DNA of 64,000 nt from Atopobium massiliense (GCA_900343135.1 OPYK01000003.1:62001-126000); one strand, 5' to 3'; shown: positions 8,908 to 17,116, counted from the first letter of the stretch. Notes: generated by a model not told the origin, from the sequence alone. Numbers and translations: made by a program.

Positions 8908-9222
8908 TTATGCACCCTCTTGCAAGCAGGCGTCTACCTCGCGCAAAATGTTTTCAACGTTGCCAAAGGCATAATCTTGCGGCTTTATGCCTACAACGGG
9001 AATATCAACCGAATCGGCAATTTGTTTCTTGCGATAGGCAATCTGCGGTCCGAGCAAAATAATGCTGTAATCGCCCGCCTCGTCGAGATATTGCGTGGTG
9101 CCACACGCGTCAACCGAAAGGGTAATGTTGTGCTCCTCGGCATATTTCTTCATTTTGTTCATCAACACCGATGTAGACATGCCGCCCGAACACACGAGCA
9201 AAATCTTATAGCTATCCATCAT
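8908..9222 (-). CDS. PTS lactose/cellobiose-family EIIB
   Basis: The 104-residue cytoplasmic subunit begins MMDSYKILLVCSGGMSTSVL. The Cys at residue 11 in the VCSGGMSTS loop is the expected phosphorylated cysteine of Lac-family EIIB. YSIILLGPQIAYR and the C-terminal alternating helices and strands also fit. I chose the ATG at 9222, which has AAGGAG eight bases upstream; a GTG three codons earlier would overlap the ribosome binding site. It passes phosphate from EIIA, encoded on the other side of the regulator gene, to sugar entering through EIIC. Confidence 0.9.
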   Translation of the reverse strand: MMDSYKILLVCSGGMSTSVLMNKMKKYAEEHNITLSVDACGTTQYLDEAGDYSIILLGPQIAYRKKQIADSVDIPVVGIKPQDYAFGNVENILREVDACLQEGA

Positions 9223-9391
9223 TGGTATCACTCCTTACCATTGTTTCTGTGCCGTCTACCAGCATATTTGCGCCGGACTGCAGCGCGCTGCACGTGGCGA
9301 GCACAGCGGTACCTTGCGCACCATTCAGCACGCATGTACCTATTTCCCGTATTTTTATGAGCGAACCGCATTCACCGTGCGTGTACTGTTC

Positions 9392-9413
9392 ACCTTGCAT
9401 GTACCTTGCATGT
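9392..9413. repeat. Tandem 11-bp repeat
   Basis: ACCTTGCATGT occurs twice in direct tandem (9392-9402, 9403-9413) in the 196-bp gap just downstream of the rpiR-type gene. No open frame with a good ribosome binding site is seen in this gap. The repeat may be a regulator site or slippage. Confidence 0.4.
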
Positions 9414-9418
9414 GCCCA

Positions 9419-10273
9419 TTATGCCTTAGCCCGTTGAATGTAGTTATTCTCGATAACCGTAGAATACTCATCAAAGTGCTTATTTACCAGCGCGGTAAAC
9501 AACATGTCTACCACCATAAGCTGCGAAATGCGTGACGTACCTGCAGAACTACGCAGCAGAGGTTCTATCGCCGCAACGTACAACACAACGTCGGCTTCGC
9601 GCGCAAGCCCGCGATTGCTGGCAGAACGCGTAATACCAATTACCTTGCCGCCGCGCTCACGTGCCGTTTTAACGCATCTCAGCACCTCGCGCGTTACGCC
9701 CGAATAACTAAATGCTACGGCGACATCGCCCGGTTGCATATTATTTGCTGCAATGAGCTGCATGTGCCAATCGGCATACGCACTGCAGGCAATATTCACG
9801 CGCAGCAACTTTTGCTGCAAATCCTGAGCGCTCAAAAGTGAGCTGCCAATGCCAAACGCGTTAATAACCCGCGCGTTATGCATCAGCTCAACACATGCGT
9901 CAAAGGTGTGTGCACTGTTAAGCTTTTCGGTAACCGTTATCGATTCTATCGTGCGCCTCATCAACTTAAACATAATTTGTTTCGTTGAATCTTGCGGGTT
10001 AATATCCTCGATTGAGCTTTGCGTAGACAATTTTGTTGAAGCAAGTTCGTACAACAAAAACTGCTGAAATTGCTTATAGCCGCCAACGTGCAGCTTGTGA
10101 AAGAGCCTTGATAGCGTGGATGCCGAAACAAAGGTTTTAGCTGCAAGTTCGTGAATGGTAAGCCCCACCACAAGCTCAGGTTGCTCCAGTACAAACGCTA
10201 TAATGTCGCGTTCGCTTGTAGAAACACGATTTTTATTCTCTTTTAAAAGTGCAAGAAGGCCTTTTGCTTCCAT
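9419..10273 (-). CDS. RpiR/MurR-family transcriptional regulator
   Basis: The 284-residue product has an N-terminal helix-turn-helix (ELAAKTFVSASTLSRLFHKL, about residues 43-62). A C-terminal SIS sugar-phosphate-binding domain follows (INAFGIGSSLLSAQDLQ; AFSYSGVTREVL; GGKVIGITRS). Regulators of this architecture near murQ (MurR type) sense MurNAc-6-phosphate or related sugar phosphates. It lies at the head of the minus-strand PTS/mupG operon and is divergent from EIIA-murQ, so it probably controls both. A promoter with a very short leader precedes it. Confidence 0.9.
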   Translation of the reverse strand: MEAKGLLALLKENKNRVSTSERDIIAFVLEQPELVVGLTIHELAAKTFVSASTLSRLFHKLHVGGYKQFQQFLLYELASTKLSTQSSIEDINPQDSTKQIMFKLMRRTIESITVTEKLNSAHTFDACVELMHNARVINAFGIGSSLLSAQDLQQKLLRVNIACSAYADWHMQLIAANNMQPGDVAVAFSYSGVTREVLRCVKTARERGGKVIGITRSASNRGLAREADVVLYVAAIEPLLRSSAGTSRISQLMVVDMLFTALVNKHFDEYSTVIENNYIQRAKA

Positions 10274-10291
10274 ACCTCACCTCACTGTTAA

Positions 10292-10320
10292 GTTATAGCA
10301 ATATGCAATTTTTATGTCAT
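10292..10320 (-). promoter_or_regulatory. Promoter of the rpiR-type regulator gene
   Basis: On the minus strand ATGACA (10315-10320) and TATAAC (10292-10297) are spaced by exactly 17 bp. Transcription would begin near 10285, leaving a leader of about 12 bases containing GAGGTGAGGT just before the start codon. Read from sequence only. Confidence 0.55.
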
Positions 10321-10351
10321 CAAATTGTACAAATAATGCAACTTTATTGCA
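10304..10351. promoter_or_regulatory. Candidate RpiR/MurR operators in the divergent region
   Basis: Two inverted repeats lie between the regulator gene and the EIIA-murQ genes. TGCAA-CTTTA-TTGCA (10337-10351) is a perfect 5-bp dyad. TGCAATTT and AAATTGTA (10304-10329) form a 7-of-8 dyad overlapping the regulator's -35 box. They share the half-site TGCAA. Assignment to this regulator is inference from position. Confidence 0.4.
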
Positions 10352-10714
10352 ATTTCTGAAGAGTTTTACGGCATAAACGGTTGATAATGCGCCGCGAGTG
10401 GTACATGCGTGATAGCTCGCTTGCACACATACAGCAGCGCTGGTTGCATGCATCATGGAGGCAATAATTGGTAGCACGCATCAGCCATGATGCATACCAA
10501 TTGGCATACCTGCGCGTTTTAGACCGCGTAACAAACGGATGCGCGGATAGTTTCAATAAAAATTTCAACCACATGCGAGCAGACGGAGCACCAGTAAACG
10601 AAATTTTGGCTCGGAAAGTTGAGTTAGCCGCCGCACATAATCATTTGAAAAAACATACGCATGCAAGTATGCTCATTGGTATACCTACCCCACACACGAG
10701 AAATGGCAGGAATT
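10352..10714. other. Long leader upstream of EIIA, with a hairpin
   Basis: About 360 bases without a supported gene. At 10466-10502 an imperfect hairpin pairs AATTGGTA with TACCAATT and, inside, GCATCA with TGATGC; no U-tract follows. Open frames here overlap EIIA in another frame, lack a ribosome binding site and are not called. The region presumably holds the promoter and leader of EIIA-murQ; I could not identify a convincing -35/-10 pair. Confidence 0.4.
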
Positions 10715-11047
10715 ATGGATTCAGGCACGTTGAATACAAACGAAGAAACAAGCTTTGGCATTATTGCGTCATCGGGCGCAACCCGCAGCCTTGCATTTGA
10801 AGCTCTTGAAGAGGCAAAGCGGGGGCATTTTGACAAGGCAAAAGAGTTGCTCAATCAGGCAGACGAGATGTCGCTCGAGGCGCACAACATTCAAACAGCG
10901 CTGCTTACCAAGGAGGCGCAAGGCGACCACACGCCCGTTGACGTGCTACTTGTGCATGCGCAAGATCATTTGATGACGTCAATTTTGGCGAAGGAGCTTA
11001 TCGAGCAAATGATTGAGCTGTATAAACGGCTCGACGACCGCGCGTAA
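10715..11047 (+). CDS. PTS lactose/cellobiose-family EIIA
   Basis: The 110-residue helical protein has the Lac-family EIIA pattern: IIASSGATRSLAFEALEEAK near residue 16 and VHAQDHLMTSILAKEL near residue 80. The first His of VHAQDH (residue 81 here) is the expected phosphorylation site, and Asp 84 the conserved metal-site residue. The start is uncertain: ATG 10715 (AGGA just upstream) or ATG 10703. It is transcribed divergently from the EIIB/EIIC genes and together with murQ, so the PTS is split across two operons that share one regulator. Confidence 0.88.
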   Translation: MDSGTLNTNEETSFGIIASSGATRSLAFEALEEAKRGHFDKAKELLNQADEMSLEAHNIQTALLTKEAQGDHTPVDVLLVHAQDHLMTSILAKELIEQMIELYKRLDDRA

Positions 11048-11127
11048 GTTGCGTCTGCATATACTACGCGCAAGTCGCGCCCGTGCGTAAGTCGCGACCC
11101 AACAGATTTTTACACCAAAGGAATGGC

Positions 11128-12027
11128 ATGGAAGACATAAATGCACTCACCACCGAACAACGTAACCCAAACACCACCAATCTCGACACGTTTTCTTCGC
11201 TCGACATTGCCCGCGCAATGAACACCGAGGACAAACACGCTGTAGAGGCTGTTGAGCAGGTGCTGCCCCAGGTAGCGCGCGCTATTGATTGGGCGCACGA
11301 CGCCCTTGTTGCAGGCGGACGCATTATTTACATTGGTGCAGGTACGAGTGGACGTTTAGGCGTGCTCGACGCGGTTGAGTGCCCGCCTACCTTTGGCGTT
11401 GATTACAACACCGTGATTGGCATTATTGCCGGCGGCGAAGGTGCGTTTGTGCGCGCCGCCGAAGGCATCGAAGATAAGCGCGAAGCCGCCGTGGACGACC
11501 TGGTGTCGCACCATCTTACCAGCAACGACATCGTAATTGGCATTGCAGCAAGCGGCAGAACGCCTTACGTGATAAGCGCGCTTACCTACGCGCGCAGCGT
11601 TGGCTGCAAAACAGTGGCAATTAGCTGCAACGCGCACACCGAAGTAAGTGCCTGCGCTGATCTTGCCATTGAAGCAGTAACAGGTCCGGAAGTGCTTTCG
11701 GGCTCAACGCGACTTAAAGCTGGTACAGCTCAAAAACTCATCCTCAACATGATTTCAACGGGTGCCATGACGCGCTTTGGTAAAGTGTATAAAAATTTAA
11801 TGGTTGATGTGCGCCAAAACAACCATAAACTGCAAATTCGCGCCATAAATATTGTGCGTGAGGCGTGCGATTGTACCCAGCACGAAGCAGAAAATGCGCT
11901 GGCAGATGCTCATGGCGAAGTAAAAACGGCAATTTGTATGCTGCTGCTTGGCTGCGATGCCACGCGCGCAAACGAGGCGCTTGCAGCGAGCTGTGGCCAT
12001 GTGCGTGCAGCCTGCAATATGGCATAA
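11128..12027 (+). CDS. murQ: N-acetylmuramic acid 6-phosphate etherase
   Basis: MurQ cleaves the lactyl ether of MurNAc-6-phosphate to give GlcNAc-6-phosphate and D-lactate. The 299-residue product has an N-terminal SIS domain with GRIIYIGAGTSGRLGVLDAV and ECPPTFGVD. It continues with GEGAFVRAAEGIED, IGIAASGRTPYVISAL and a C-terminal UBA-like region (ENALADAHGEVKTAICMLL). The ATG at 11128 has AAAGGA six bases upstream and matches the family start. It is cotranscribed with EIIA (80-bp gap) and joins the routes from AnmK and MupG. Confidence 0.96.
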   Translation: MEDINALTTEQRNPNTTNLDTFSSLDIARAMNTEDKHAVEAVEQVLPQVARAIDWAHDALVAGGRIIYIGAGTSGRLGVLDAVECPPTFGVDYNTVIGIIAGGEGAFVRAAEGIEDKREAAVDDLVSHHLTSNDIVIGIAASGRTPYVISALTYARSVGCKTVAISCNAHTEVSACADLAIEAVTGPEVLSGSTRLKAGTAQKLILNMISTGAMTRFGKVYKNLMVDVRQNNHKLQIRAINIVREACDCTQHEAENALADAHGEVKTAICMLLLGCDATRANEALAASCGHVRAACNMA

Positions 12028-12070
12028 ATTGGTAAAAATAATCAAAAAAACGAATTATGCAGAGTGGTTA

Positions 12071-12110
12071 AGCAGAGGAATTTCACAAAGAATTTCTCTG
12101 CTAACTTTTA
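12071..12110 (+). terminator. Probable terminator of EIIA-murQ
   Basis: AGCAGAGGAATT (12071-12082) pairs with AATTTCTCTGCT (12091-12102), a 12-bp stem with one G-U pair and an 8-base loop. It is followed by AACTTTT. The U-run is short, so efficiency is uncertain. Confidence 0.5.
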
Positions 12111-12133
12111 AGAATGGGGTATCAACCAAAAAA

Positions 12134-12210
<77 letters not shown>

Positions 12211-12216
12211 CCGTAC

Positions 12217-13500
12217 TTACGCAGTTATTTGCGTTGAGCCTGCATCTGCGCCGCACAAAGCAGCCGCATCACACGTGCATTCTTTACTGTAGCAAACCAT
12301 ATCAGATAATCCAACCGTTATTGTAGAATATGCTCGATAATTCCTCAAACGCGCACGCGTTGCTACCCGCTGTGCATCTTGCGTGGTTGAGCAAAACGCA
12401 AACACCGCGCTTCCCGAACCGGTAACCAGCGCGCCTTGCACCTCGGGCTGCGCCTTTGCCCAGGTAAGGGCATCGCGCACACACGGAACCTTGCGCATAA
12501 CGGCGTCTGCGAGGTTATTATATAATAGCTGGCTTATTTCTTCCGCTGCGCGGTGCATGACGGATGCGTGTGCACTAGCAGCCCGCGCGACGTTTGCATT
12601 GTCGCAGGCAGTAGCACCTAACGCTGCAGCCGATCTGTTTTCGCCCATGGCATTACAGTGCGAAACTGCCTCTAAACAAAGACACATATCACCAGGTAGC
12701 TGGGGCTGCGTGGGATGCTCGTCAAACATGGCGTATGCCTCAACCGTAGACACACCTAACTGCGGGCGAATAAGAGCAACCGGTACGTGCACGCTGGGAA
12801 ACATGCGCTCCAGCTCATCGCCCACACCCGACAAAAACGTAGGATTACCCCACAAGAAAAAGGCAACGTCGGCGCCAATATGCTGCGCCACGCGGATAAC
12901 GCGCTCGTCGTGGGGGGAAATGTTCCACATGCTGCACAGCGCACGAATGGTGGCCGCTGCATCGGACGAAGAGCCGCCCAAACCCGATTGCACGGGAATG
13001 TGCTTTTCAACGTAAATTTCAAACGCGGTGGGTTTGTTAAACGCCGCGCACATGCTGTGAGCGGCACGATACACTGTGTTGTTGCATGTTTCAACGCCGC
13101 ACGACACACTCATTTCAACCGAAATTGCATCCGCTACCTGGGGGTTTTCAGCGTCGGTGGTGGCGTCGGGTGCAGCTGTCGTTGCAGTGTCATGTGTAGC
13201 GTGAGCGGCTGCAGTACGCGGGTGCATAAACACCCAATCGCAAAGACCAAGCGGCATCATAATAGAATCGGCACGATGATAACCATGCTCGCCTGGGTTG
13301 TGCGGGTAAATGCCAAGATGCACGTTAATTTTTGCTGGCGCGCAGGCAACAAACGCAGAAGGCACAGGCTGCAACACGCTGCCGTACGTGCACGCTGGCG
13401 CACAGGTAGCACAAAGCAACTCCCGACATGACTCTACCCATGCAGGAGCCGCGCTGTTGTGTTCGGTTGTTGAAAAGCCGTGCATACCGTGTGTATCCAT
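12217..13500 (-). CDS. ispE: 4-diphosphocytidyl-2-C-methyl-D-erythritol kinase
   Basis: IspE phosphorylates CDP-methylerythritol in the MEP isoprenoid pathway. The GHMP-kinase motifs are present: ACAPAKINVHLGIYP near residue 51 (active-site Lys) and the ATP loop PVQSGLGGSSSDAAATIRAL near residue 168, with a C-terminal GALVTGSGSAVFAF. At 427 residues it is longer than the usual ~290-310: about 50 extra residues, Cys/Ala-rich, precede the core, and there are Ala-rich insertions. The ribosome binding site before ATG 13500 is weak, so the true start may be internal. It follows veg by 33 bp. Confidence 0.92.
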   Translation of the reverse strand: MDTHGMHGFSTTEHNSAAPAWVESCRELLCATCAPACTYGSVLQPVPSAFVACAPAKINVHLGIYPHNPGEHGYHRADSIMMPLGLCDWVFMHPRTAAAHATHDTATTAAPDATTDAENPQVADAISVEMSVSCGVETCNNTVYRAAHSMCAAFNKPTAFEIYVEKHIPVQSGLGGSSSDAAATIRALCSMWNISPHDERVIRVAQHIGADVAFFLWGNPTFLSGVGDELERMFPSVHVPVALIRPQLGVSTVEAYAMFDEHPTQPQLPGDMCLCLEAVSHCNAMGENRSAAALGATACDNANVARAASAHASVMHRAAEEISQLLYNNLADAVMRKVPCVRDALTWAKAQPEVQGALVTGSGSAVFAFCSTTQDAQRVATRARLRNYRAYSTITVGLSDMVCYSKECTCDAAALCGADAGSTQITA

Positions 13501-13533
13501 AGAACCGCAACAATGTATAGAACGCGTATGCGT

Positions 13534-13827
13534 TTAATATTCTTCCATAGTGTATTCAAACAAGCGCTCGCCCGTATCGCCGTCGAACAGCTCAACCATG
13601 CCGGTAAGCACGTCTACATACTGGTACGACTGGCGCTCAGTGCGACCGCGTCTTTCTTCGATTTCAAGAACAAACAACGACGGATGGGCACCAACAAGTG
13701 TACCCATGCGCTCAAGAATACGTGAGCGTCCCATGTTGGCACGAGCCTTAATGCGTTTGCCCACATATGTTTTAAGTTTATCGCGAATATCTGCAACGCG
13801 ACCTGGAGCAGGCGTTTGGGTATCCAT
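13534..13827 (-). CDS. veg: Veg family protein
   Basis: The 97-residue product carries the Veg pattern: IRDKLKTYVGKRIKARANMG near residue 13, LFVLEIEERRGRTERQSYQY and VDVLTGMVELFD. Veg is a small conserved Gram-positive protein encoded next to ispE, linked to biofilm gene expression in Bacillus; its biochemical role is unclear. The ATG at 13827 has GGAGG seven bases upstream. It probably forms a short operon with ispE and tRNA-Pro. Confidence 0.85.
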   Translation of the reverse strand: MDTQTPAPGRVADIRDKLKTYVGKRIKARANMGRSRILERMGTLVGAHPSLFVLEIEERRGRTERQSYQYVDVLTGMVELFDGDTGERLFEYTMEEY

Positions 13828-13984
13828 GTATGCCTCCGTTACTGCTAATACACCGTGTACCTGCAACGATTCTTGCGCGCGCAGGTGCGATGCTCATGTG
13901 TGCAACTATCTTGCAACCTCCTATTGTAGTATACAACGGCGTCCTTCACATTTCCTCAAGAAAAGCGTGCTGCATGCCGCGGCG

Positions 13985-14310
13985 TAAGCCCGTCCAAAAT
14001 GCAACTTTTGAAGTCGCGCGGGCTTCTCTTACAAAAAAGTTGAGCGATATTAGAAAAATACCCCACTTTGACACGCGTTTTGAACCGAAAAATTGTCCTT
14101 TGAGGCACATGTGCCAGCTGCGTAAAAATGACGCAACGCTCCTACCTGCGCATTTAGAAAACGCACGTTTTTGTGGCGAGCCGAAGCGCGCTTGAGCGAC
14201 GCCGAAACGCGTGTCAAAGTGGGGTAATTTTCTAATATGAGTGAAAAAGATTTGTAACAGCTCGTCCGCACCCCCGATGAACACCCGAGAACCGCCCCAA
14301 GAGCCGCCGC
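13985..14310. repeat. Dispersed palindromic repeat, copy A
   Basis: The core is 14047-14238, 192 bp, with 34-bp inverted ends that match at 33 of 34 positions (14047-14080 and 14205-14238; key string TACCCCACTTTGACACGCG). An outer pair TTACAAAA/TTTGTAA bounds it at 14029-14257. Homology with copies B and C continues to about 14310 (GTCCGCACCCCCGATGAAC). The middle 124 bp are more diverged than between B and C. It fills most of the 565-bp gap between veg and the acyltransferase gene. No transposase is encoded. Confidence 0.85.
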
Positions 14311-14361
14311 GCGCACCCGAAAACCACTCGACAACTGCAGCGAGAACAGCCACATGCAGCC

Positions 14362-14442
14362 CTACCCCAACGCGCTGCTGTCATAAGGGTGGTTAAGCAC
14401 CACGTTGTTGCCGACAAATGTGTGCGCACGCTGCAAAAAGTC
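14362..14442 (-). pseudogene. Relic of a DUF6541 gene overlapping the acyltransferase 3' end
   Basis: Read in the frame DFLQRAHTFVGNNVVLNHPY, this 26-codon fragment ending in TAG is clearly related to NFLQRAHAIVGNDVVLNNPY in the intact DUF6541 protein (DNA around 18065-18135 on the same strand). The similarity is obvious at DNA level over about 74 bp. It overlaps the last codons of the acyltransferase gene in a different frame. It therefore marks a rearrangement junction, next to repeat copy A. Confidence 0.8.
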
Positions 14443-15490
14443 GCTGCAGCGGTTTGAGGATGAGGTAGTCGGCCACACATGCGCATATAAGCGCTACACA
14501 ATACGCAGCAATAACAGCTAGCACCCACAGCAACAGCCCAGTAAAACGGGCTGAGGGAGTTTGCACACCGAACAAACCATATGATTTTGCATGCAAAAAC
14601 ACCCACTCTACTGCGATAAAGTTAAATAAATAAATGGAATATGAGCGCTGCGCCAAAAAGCTAATGAACCTGCTCAGTGAAGAGTTGTTTATGCGAACCT
14701 TGTCGAAGAGATAAAAGATACCCACCGTTGCAAAAAACCACAGGAAGCTTGGGTCTGAACGTTTATACCCAAACATTGCCGCGAGAGCGCCTAGAATCCA
14801 GAGCACAAATCCAAGTGCACTCATTTTTTGCAGCGTGCGTTTTGAAAAGAGTGTAGGAAGAATGCGGATGAAATACCCCAGGCAGAAGTATAGGAAATAT
14901 CCACCAGGAATAACTTGAGAAGGAATAAGAAGCCCAAGAGCCTCTATAGCTGTGTGCATTGCACTCCACTGCATGATTTCGGCAAGTGAAGACAAGCACG
15001 TGAGAATTGCTCCCCAGCTGATGGCAACACTTACCAGGATAAACAGCGTGCGCTGCCTGTGCAAACCGAGCGCTTCAAACATGCTTGAAAGCCAGGGGGC
15101 AAGCATCAAAAATGGGATAAGAGTGGGAATAAACCACCAACATCCCACAAGAAGTTCGCGGTAGTAGCGGATAAAATTGCCAGGTGAGAGCGTGGTTACA
15201 TGTCGATGAACTGCATAGCAGTACACAAGTACACTATAGACAATAAGGGGAAGCACCACCGTTAGGAATTTTTTCCAAAGATACGCTGCATAGGAGCACG
15301 TATGTTGCCTAATGGCAAAATAACCCGAAAGCGCAAAGAAAACGGGGTCGCAAATAAGCGCGAACTCCCAAGTTGCTGTGCTCGCGCCAGGAAGACACAT
15401 TAAATCAAGATACGGCGCGCTATGCACTACAAACACGAAAAACATGGCGAGCGAGCGGAGCAAATCCCACTGTGTAAGTCGTTTGGTCAT
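14393..15490 (-). CDS. Acyltransferase 3 family membrane protein
   Basis: The 365-residue protein has about ten hydrophobic helices. It starts TQWDLLRSLAMFFVFVVHSA; the His of VVHS near residue 23 is the conserved catalytic-type residue, and FFALSGYFAIR near residue 52 is the second family motif. Members O-acylate sugars or wall polymers at the membrane. The ATG has AGGA upstream. Its last ~16 residues (after ILKPLQ) are encoded by DNA derived from a DUF6541 gene in another frame, so the natural C-terminus was probably replaced. The acceptor is unknown. Confidence 0.85.
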   Translation of the reverse strand: MTKRLTQWDLLRSLAMFFVFVVHSAPYLDLMCLPGASTATWEFALICDPVFFALSGYFAIRQHTCSYAAYLWKKFLTVVLPLIVYSVLVYCYAVHRHVTTLSPGNFIRYYRELLVGCWWFIPTLIPFLMLAPWLSSMFEALGLHRQRTLFILVSVAISWGAILTCLSSLAEIMQWSAMHTAIEALGLLIPSQVIPGGYFLYFCLGYFIRILPTLFSKRTLQKMSALGFVLWILGALAAMFGYKRSDPSFLWFFATVGIFYLFDKVRINNSSLSRFISFLAQRSYSIYLFNFIAVEWVFLHAKSYGLFGVQTPSARFTGLLLWVLAVIAAYCVALICACVADYLILKPLQRLFAACAHICRQQRGA

Positions 15491-15685
15491 AAGTCTATCC
15501 TAGGGGAACGTTGGAGAAGCGATGAACATGAAGCGCGAGATGCTCTGCGAGTTGCGCGCGATGTAACGCTGCGCGAGCTACATAGCAGCCCTGTTTACAC
15601 ACATCGAAAGTATACGAGCGTACAGAAGAGATAACAAGTCAGCGGTATGTTTTATTGTCATAATTGCGGCTGCAGCCTGCGCCGA

Positions 15686-15714
15686 ATAGTACGTCTTTTT
15701 CCAAGACGTACTAT
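15686..15714. repeat. Perfect 12-bp inverted repeat
   Basis: ATAGTACGTCTT and AAGACGTACTAT flank a 5-base loop in the 249-bp gap between the acyltransferase start and the end of the nuclease-like gene. There is no U-tract on either strand. It could be a DNA-binding site or a mRNA 3'-end structure. Confidence 0.55.
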
Positions 15715-15739
15715 GACACGGATATGAGCGAAATCCAAG

Positions 15740-17116
15740 CTACAAAATGTGCAGGTCAAGCATGATTTGTCTAGCTTTCTGATATTTAGCGTTATGGATA
15801 ACCTGACGCAGGTAAAACGCTTTAGACGCACCAAGCGTATCGTGGCATGCTGCAACAATCTCCTCAAGCGTGTGAGAAAGAACCAATGGATTTTTAATAT
15901 CGCTAATCGTAAGTGGGATATGGCGTTCATTATGTGAAACATAGTCCCTTAACCTGCGATGATCTTCTTTGATAGCTTCATCCGATCTATGGAATTCAAG
16001 GCCATTACATTCGATTATCAACTTATGCTTCTTTGAGCTTAAGTCTGGAGTAATACGTTGATGATGTGGCGTAAGAAGATTGTCGGAAGTAAGCTTGCGT
16101 GTTTGATTTATTTCAAGGGTAGGAAAGTTAATTCCGCCCATAGCTGCAGGGAGCATAAGCGCACTTGCAACCACTACCTCGAACGGCGATGCCAAATTGT
16201 CATAGCAGCAATCAAGCGCAGCGAGCAAATTGCCACAACCGTGTATGCGCTTCATTTTCTCAGCAAAACGTTTGATTTTTTGCACAGACGTAAGAGGCTC
16301 CAACCCATATGTAACCCCTGTTGCAGTAAGCGGATCTCGACCATAACTACCGCACAGCTCGTTTACCAGGGAGATTATGTTGTGCGTAAATAGCAGTTTT
16401 CCGCGGGCGCGCTGGGGGCATCTGGGCATTGAGCACAAATTCTCTAGACACAGCGCTCTTAGCTTTTGCGCAGCAAAAAGCACTACAAGTTCGGGTGAAA
16501 GTATATAAAGACTTAGCGATTCGGGCAGATCAAAACTATGCCGCTCATCCGCCCGGATAAATATCTTATACAAAGAACCGTGCGGAAGATGAGCGTTTAT
16601 ATATGTTATCTGCTTGTTAGTTTGATGCAGACCACGCTGCGAGCGAGGAACCATGAAGTGGAGCGTGGAAGTGTCAGATATATCAGGAACAAAATTTACT
16701 GCGTACAAACGCTCATAATCCAAGCGTCCAGCGCGCACGGCGCTGGAGCCTGCGTGCGTTCGAGTGTGTTCGCAAGCAGTGCGGGAATACGCATTTAAGA
16801 CAAGCATAGACGAAATGTTATATTCGCTCAGGTTGCGCGCCCTATTGAGCACGTCCTCACATAATGCAAGCGGTTCGAATTTATGTGCAATATAGTTTTT
16901 AATTTCAGCAAGCGGAATACGCGCGCACTCACTGAACGAGATTTGTGGCAACGACCTGTACGGACTTAATTCAGTGCGAATTACTCGTTCGTGATATTCA
17001 AGCGAGGGGTATACGTCTCTGAGAATAGGGTTTCGAGACATAAGTATGGGATTGTTGACGATGCGCTGTGCCCGCCAAAATGCAAGGGATTCTATGTAGC
17101 TTAATACGAGTTCCAT
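15740..17116 (-). CDS. Uncharacterised protein with a PD-(D/E)XK-like nuclease domain
   Basis: The product is 458 residues. The N-terminal two thirds resemble nothing I know. Residues ~370-425 read RITPDLSSKKHKLIIECNGLEFH, then HRRLRDYVSHNERHIPLT. The D...(I/E)EC-x-G order fits the Asp and Glu-x-Cys/Lys core of Vsr/DUF559-like PD-(D/E)XK nucleases. There is no ribosome binding site at the ATG chosen. Together with the acyltransferase it lies between direct repeat copies A and B. A defence or DNA-repair role is possible but unproven; the sequence contains no partner methylase or helicase. Confidence 0.6.
   Translation of the reverse strand: MELVLSYIESLAFWRAQRIVNNPILMSRNPILRDVYPSLEYHERVIRTELSPYRSLPQISFSECARIPLAEIKNYIAHKFEPLALCEDVLNRARNLSEYNISSMLVLNAYSRTACEHTRTHAGSSAVRAGRLDYERLYAVNFVPDISDTSTLHFMVPRSQRGLHQTNKQITYINAHLPHGSLYKIFIRADERHSFDLPESLSLYILSPELVVLFAAQKLRALCLENLCSMPRCPQRARGKLLFTHNIISLVNELCGSYGRDPLTATGVTYGLEPLTSVQKIKRFAEKMKRIHGCGNLLAALDCCYDNLASPFEVVVASALMLPAAMGGINFPTLEINQTRKLTSDNLLTPHHQRITPDLSSKKHKLIIECNGLEFHRSDEAIKEDHRRLRDYVSHNERHIPLTISDIKNPLVLSHTLEEIVAACHDTLGASKAFYLRQVIHNAKYQKARQIMLDLHIL

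Noticed and set aside
9212-9400. 62-codon minus-strand frame between the regulator gene and EIIB
   Set aside because: Only a poorly spaced AAGG precedes it, it overlaps the EIIB ribosome binding site, and no family resemblance is seen.
10468-10800. 110-codon plus-strand frame upstream of and overlapping EIIA
   Set aside because: No ribosome binding site, no recognisable protein, overlaps the clear EIIA gene in another frame.
12787-13431. 214-codon plus-strand frame opposite ispE
   Set aside because: Antisense shadow; its residues show low-complexity His/Arg/Asn bias and no motifs, while ispE motifs are clear.
13946-14353. Open frames of 94-135 codons running through repeat copies A, B and C (for example SGVRTSCYKTFSLILENYP)
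   Set aside because: They follow the palindrome, lack ribosome binding sites, and differences between copies mostly change amino acids; treated as non-coding repeat.
15686-15714. Intrinsic terminator for the nuclease-like gene
   Set aside because: Perfect stem but no U-tract on either strand; kept as an inverted repeat only.
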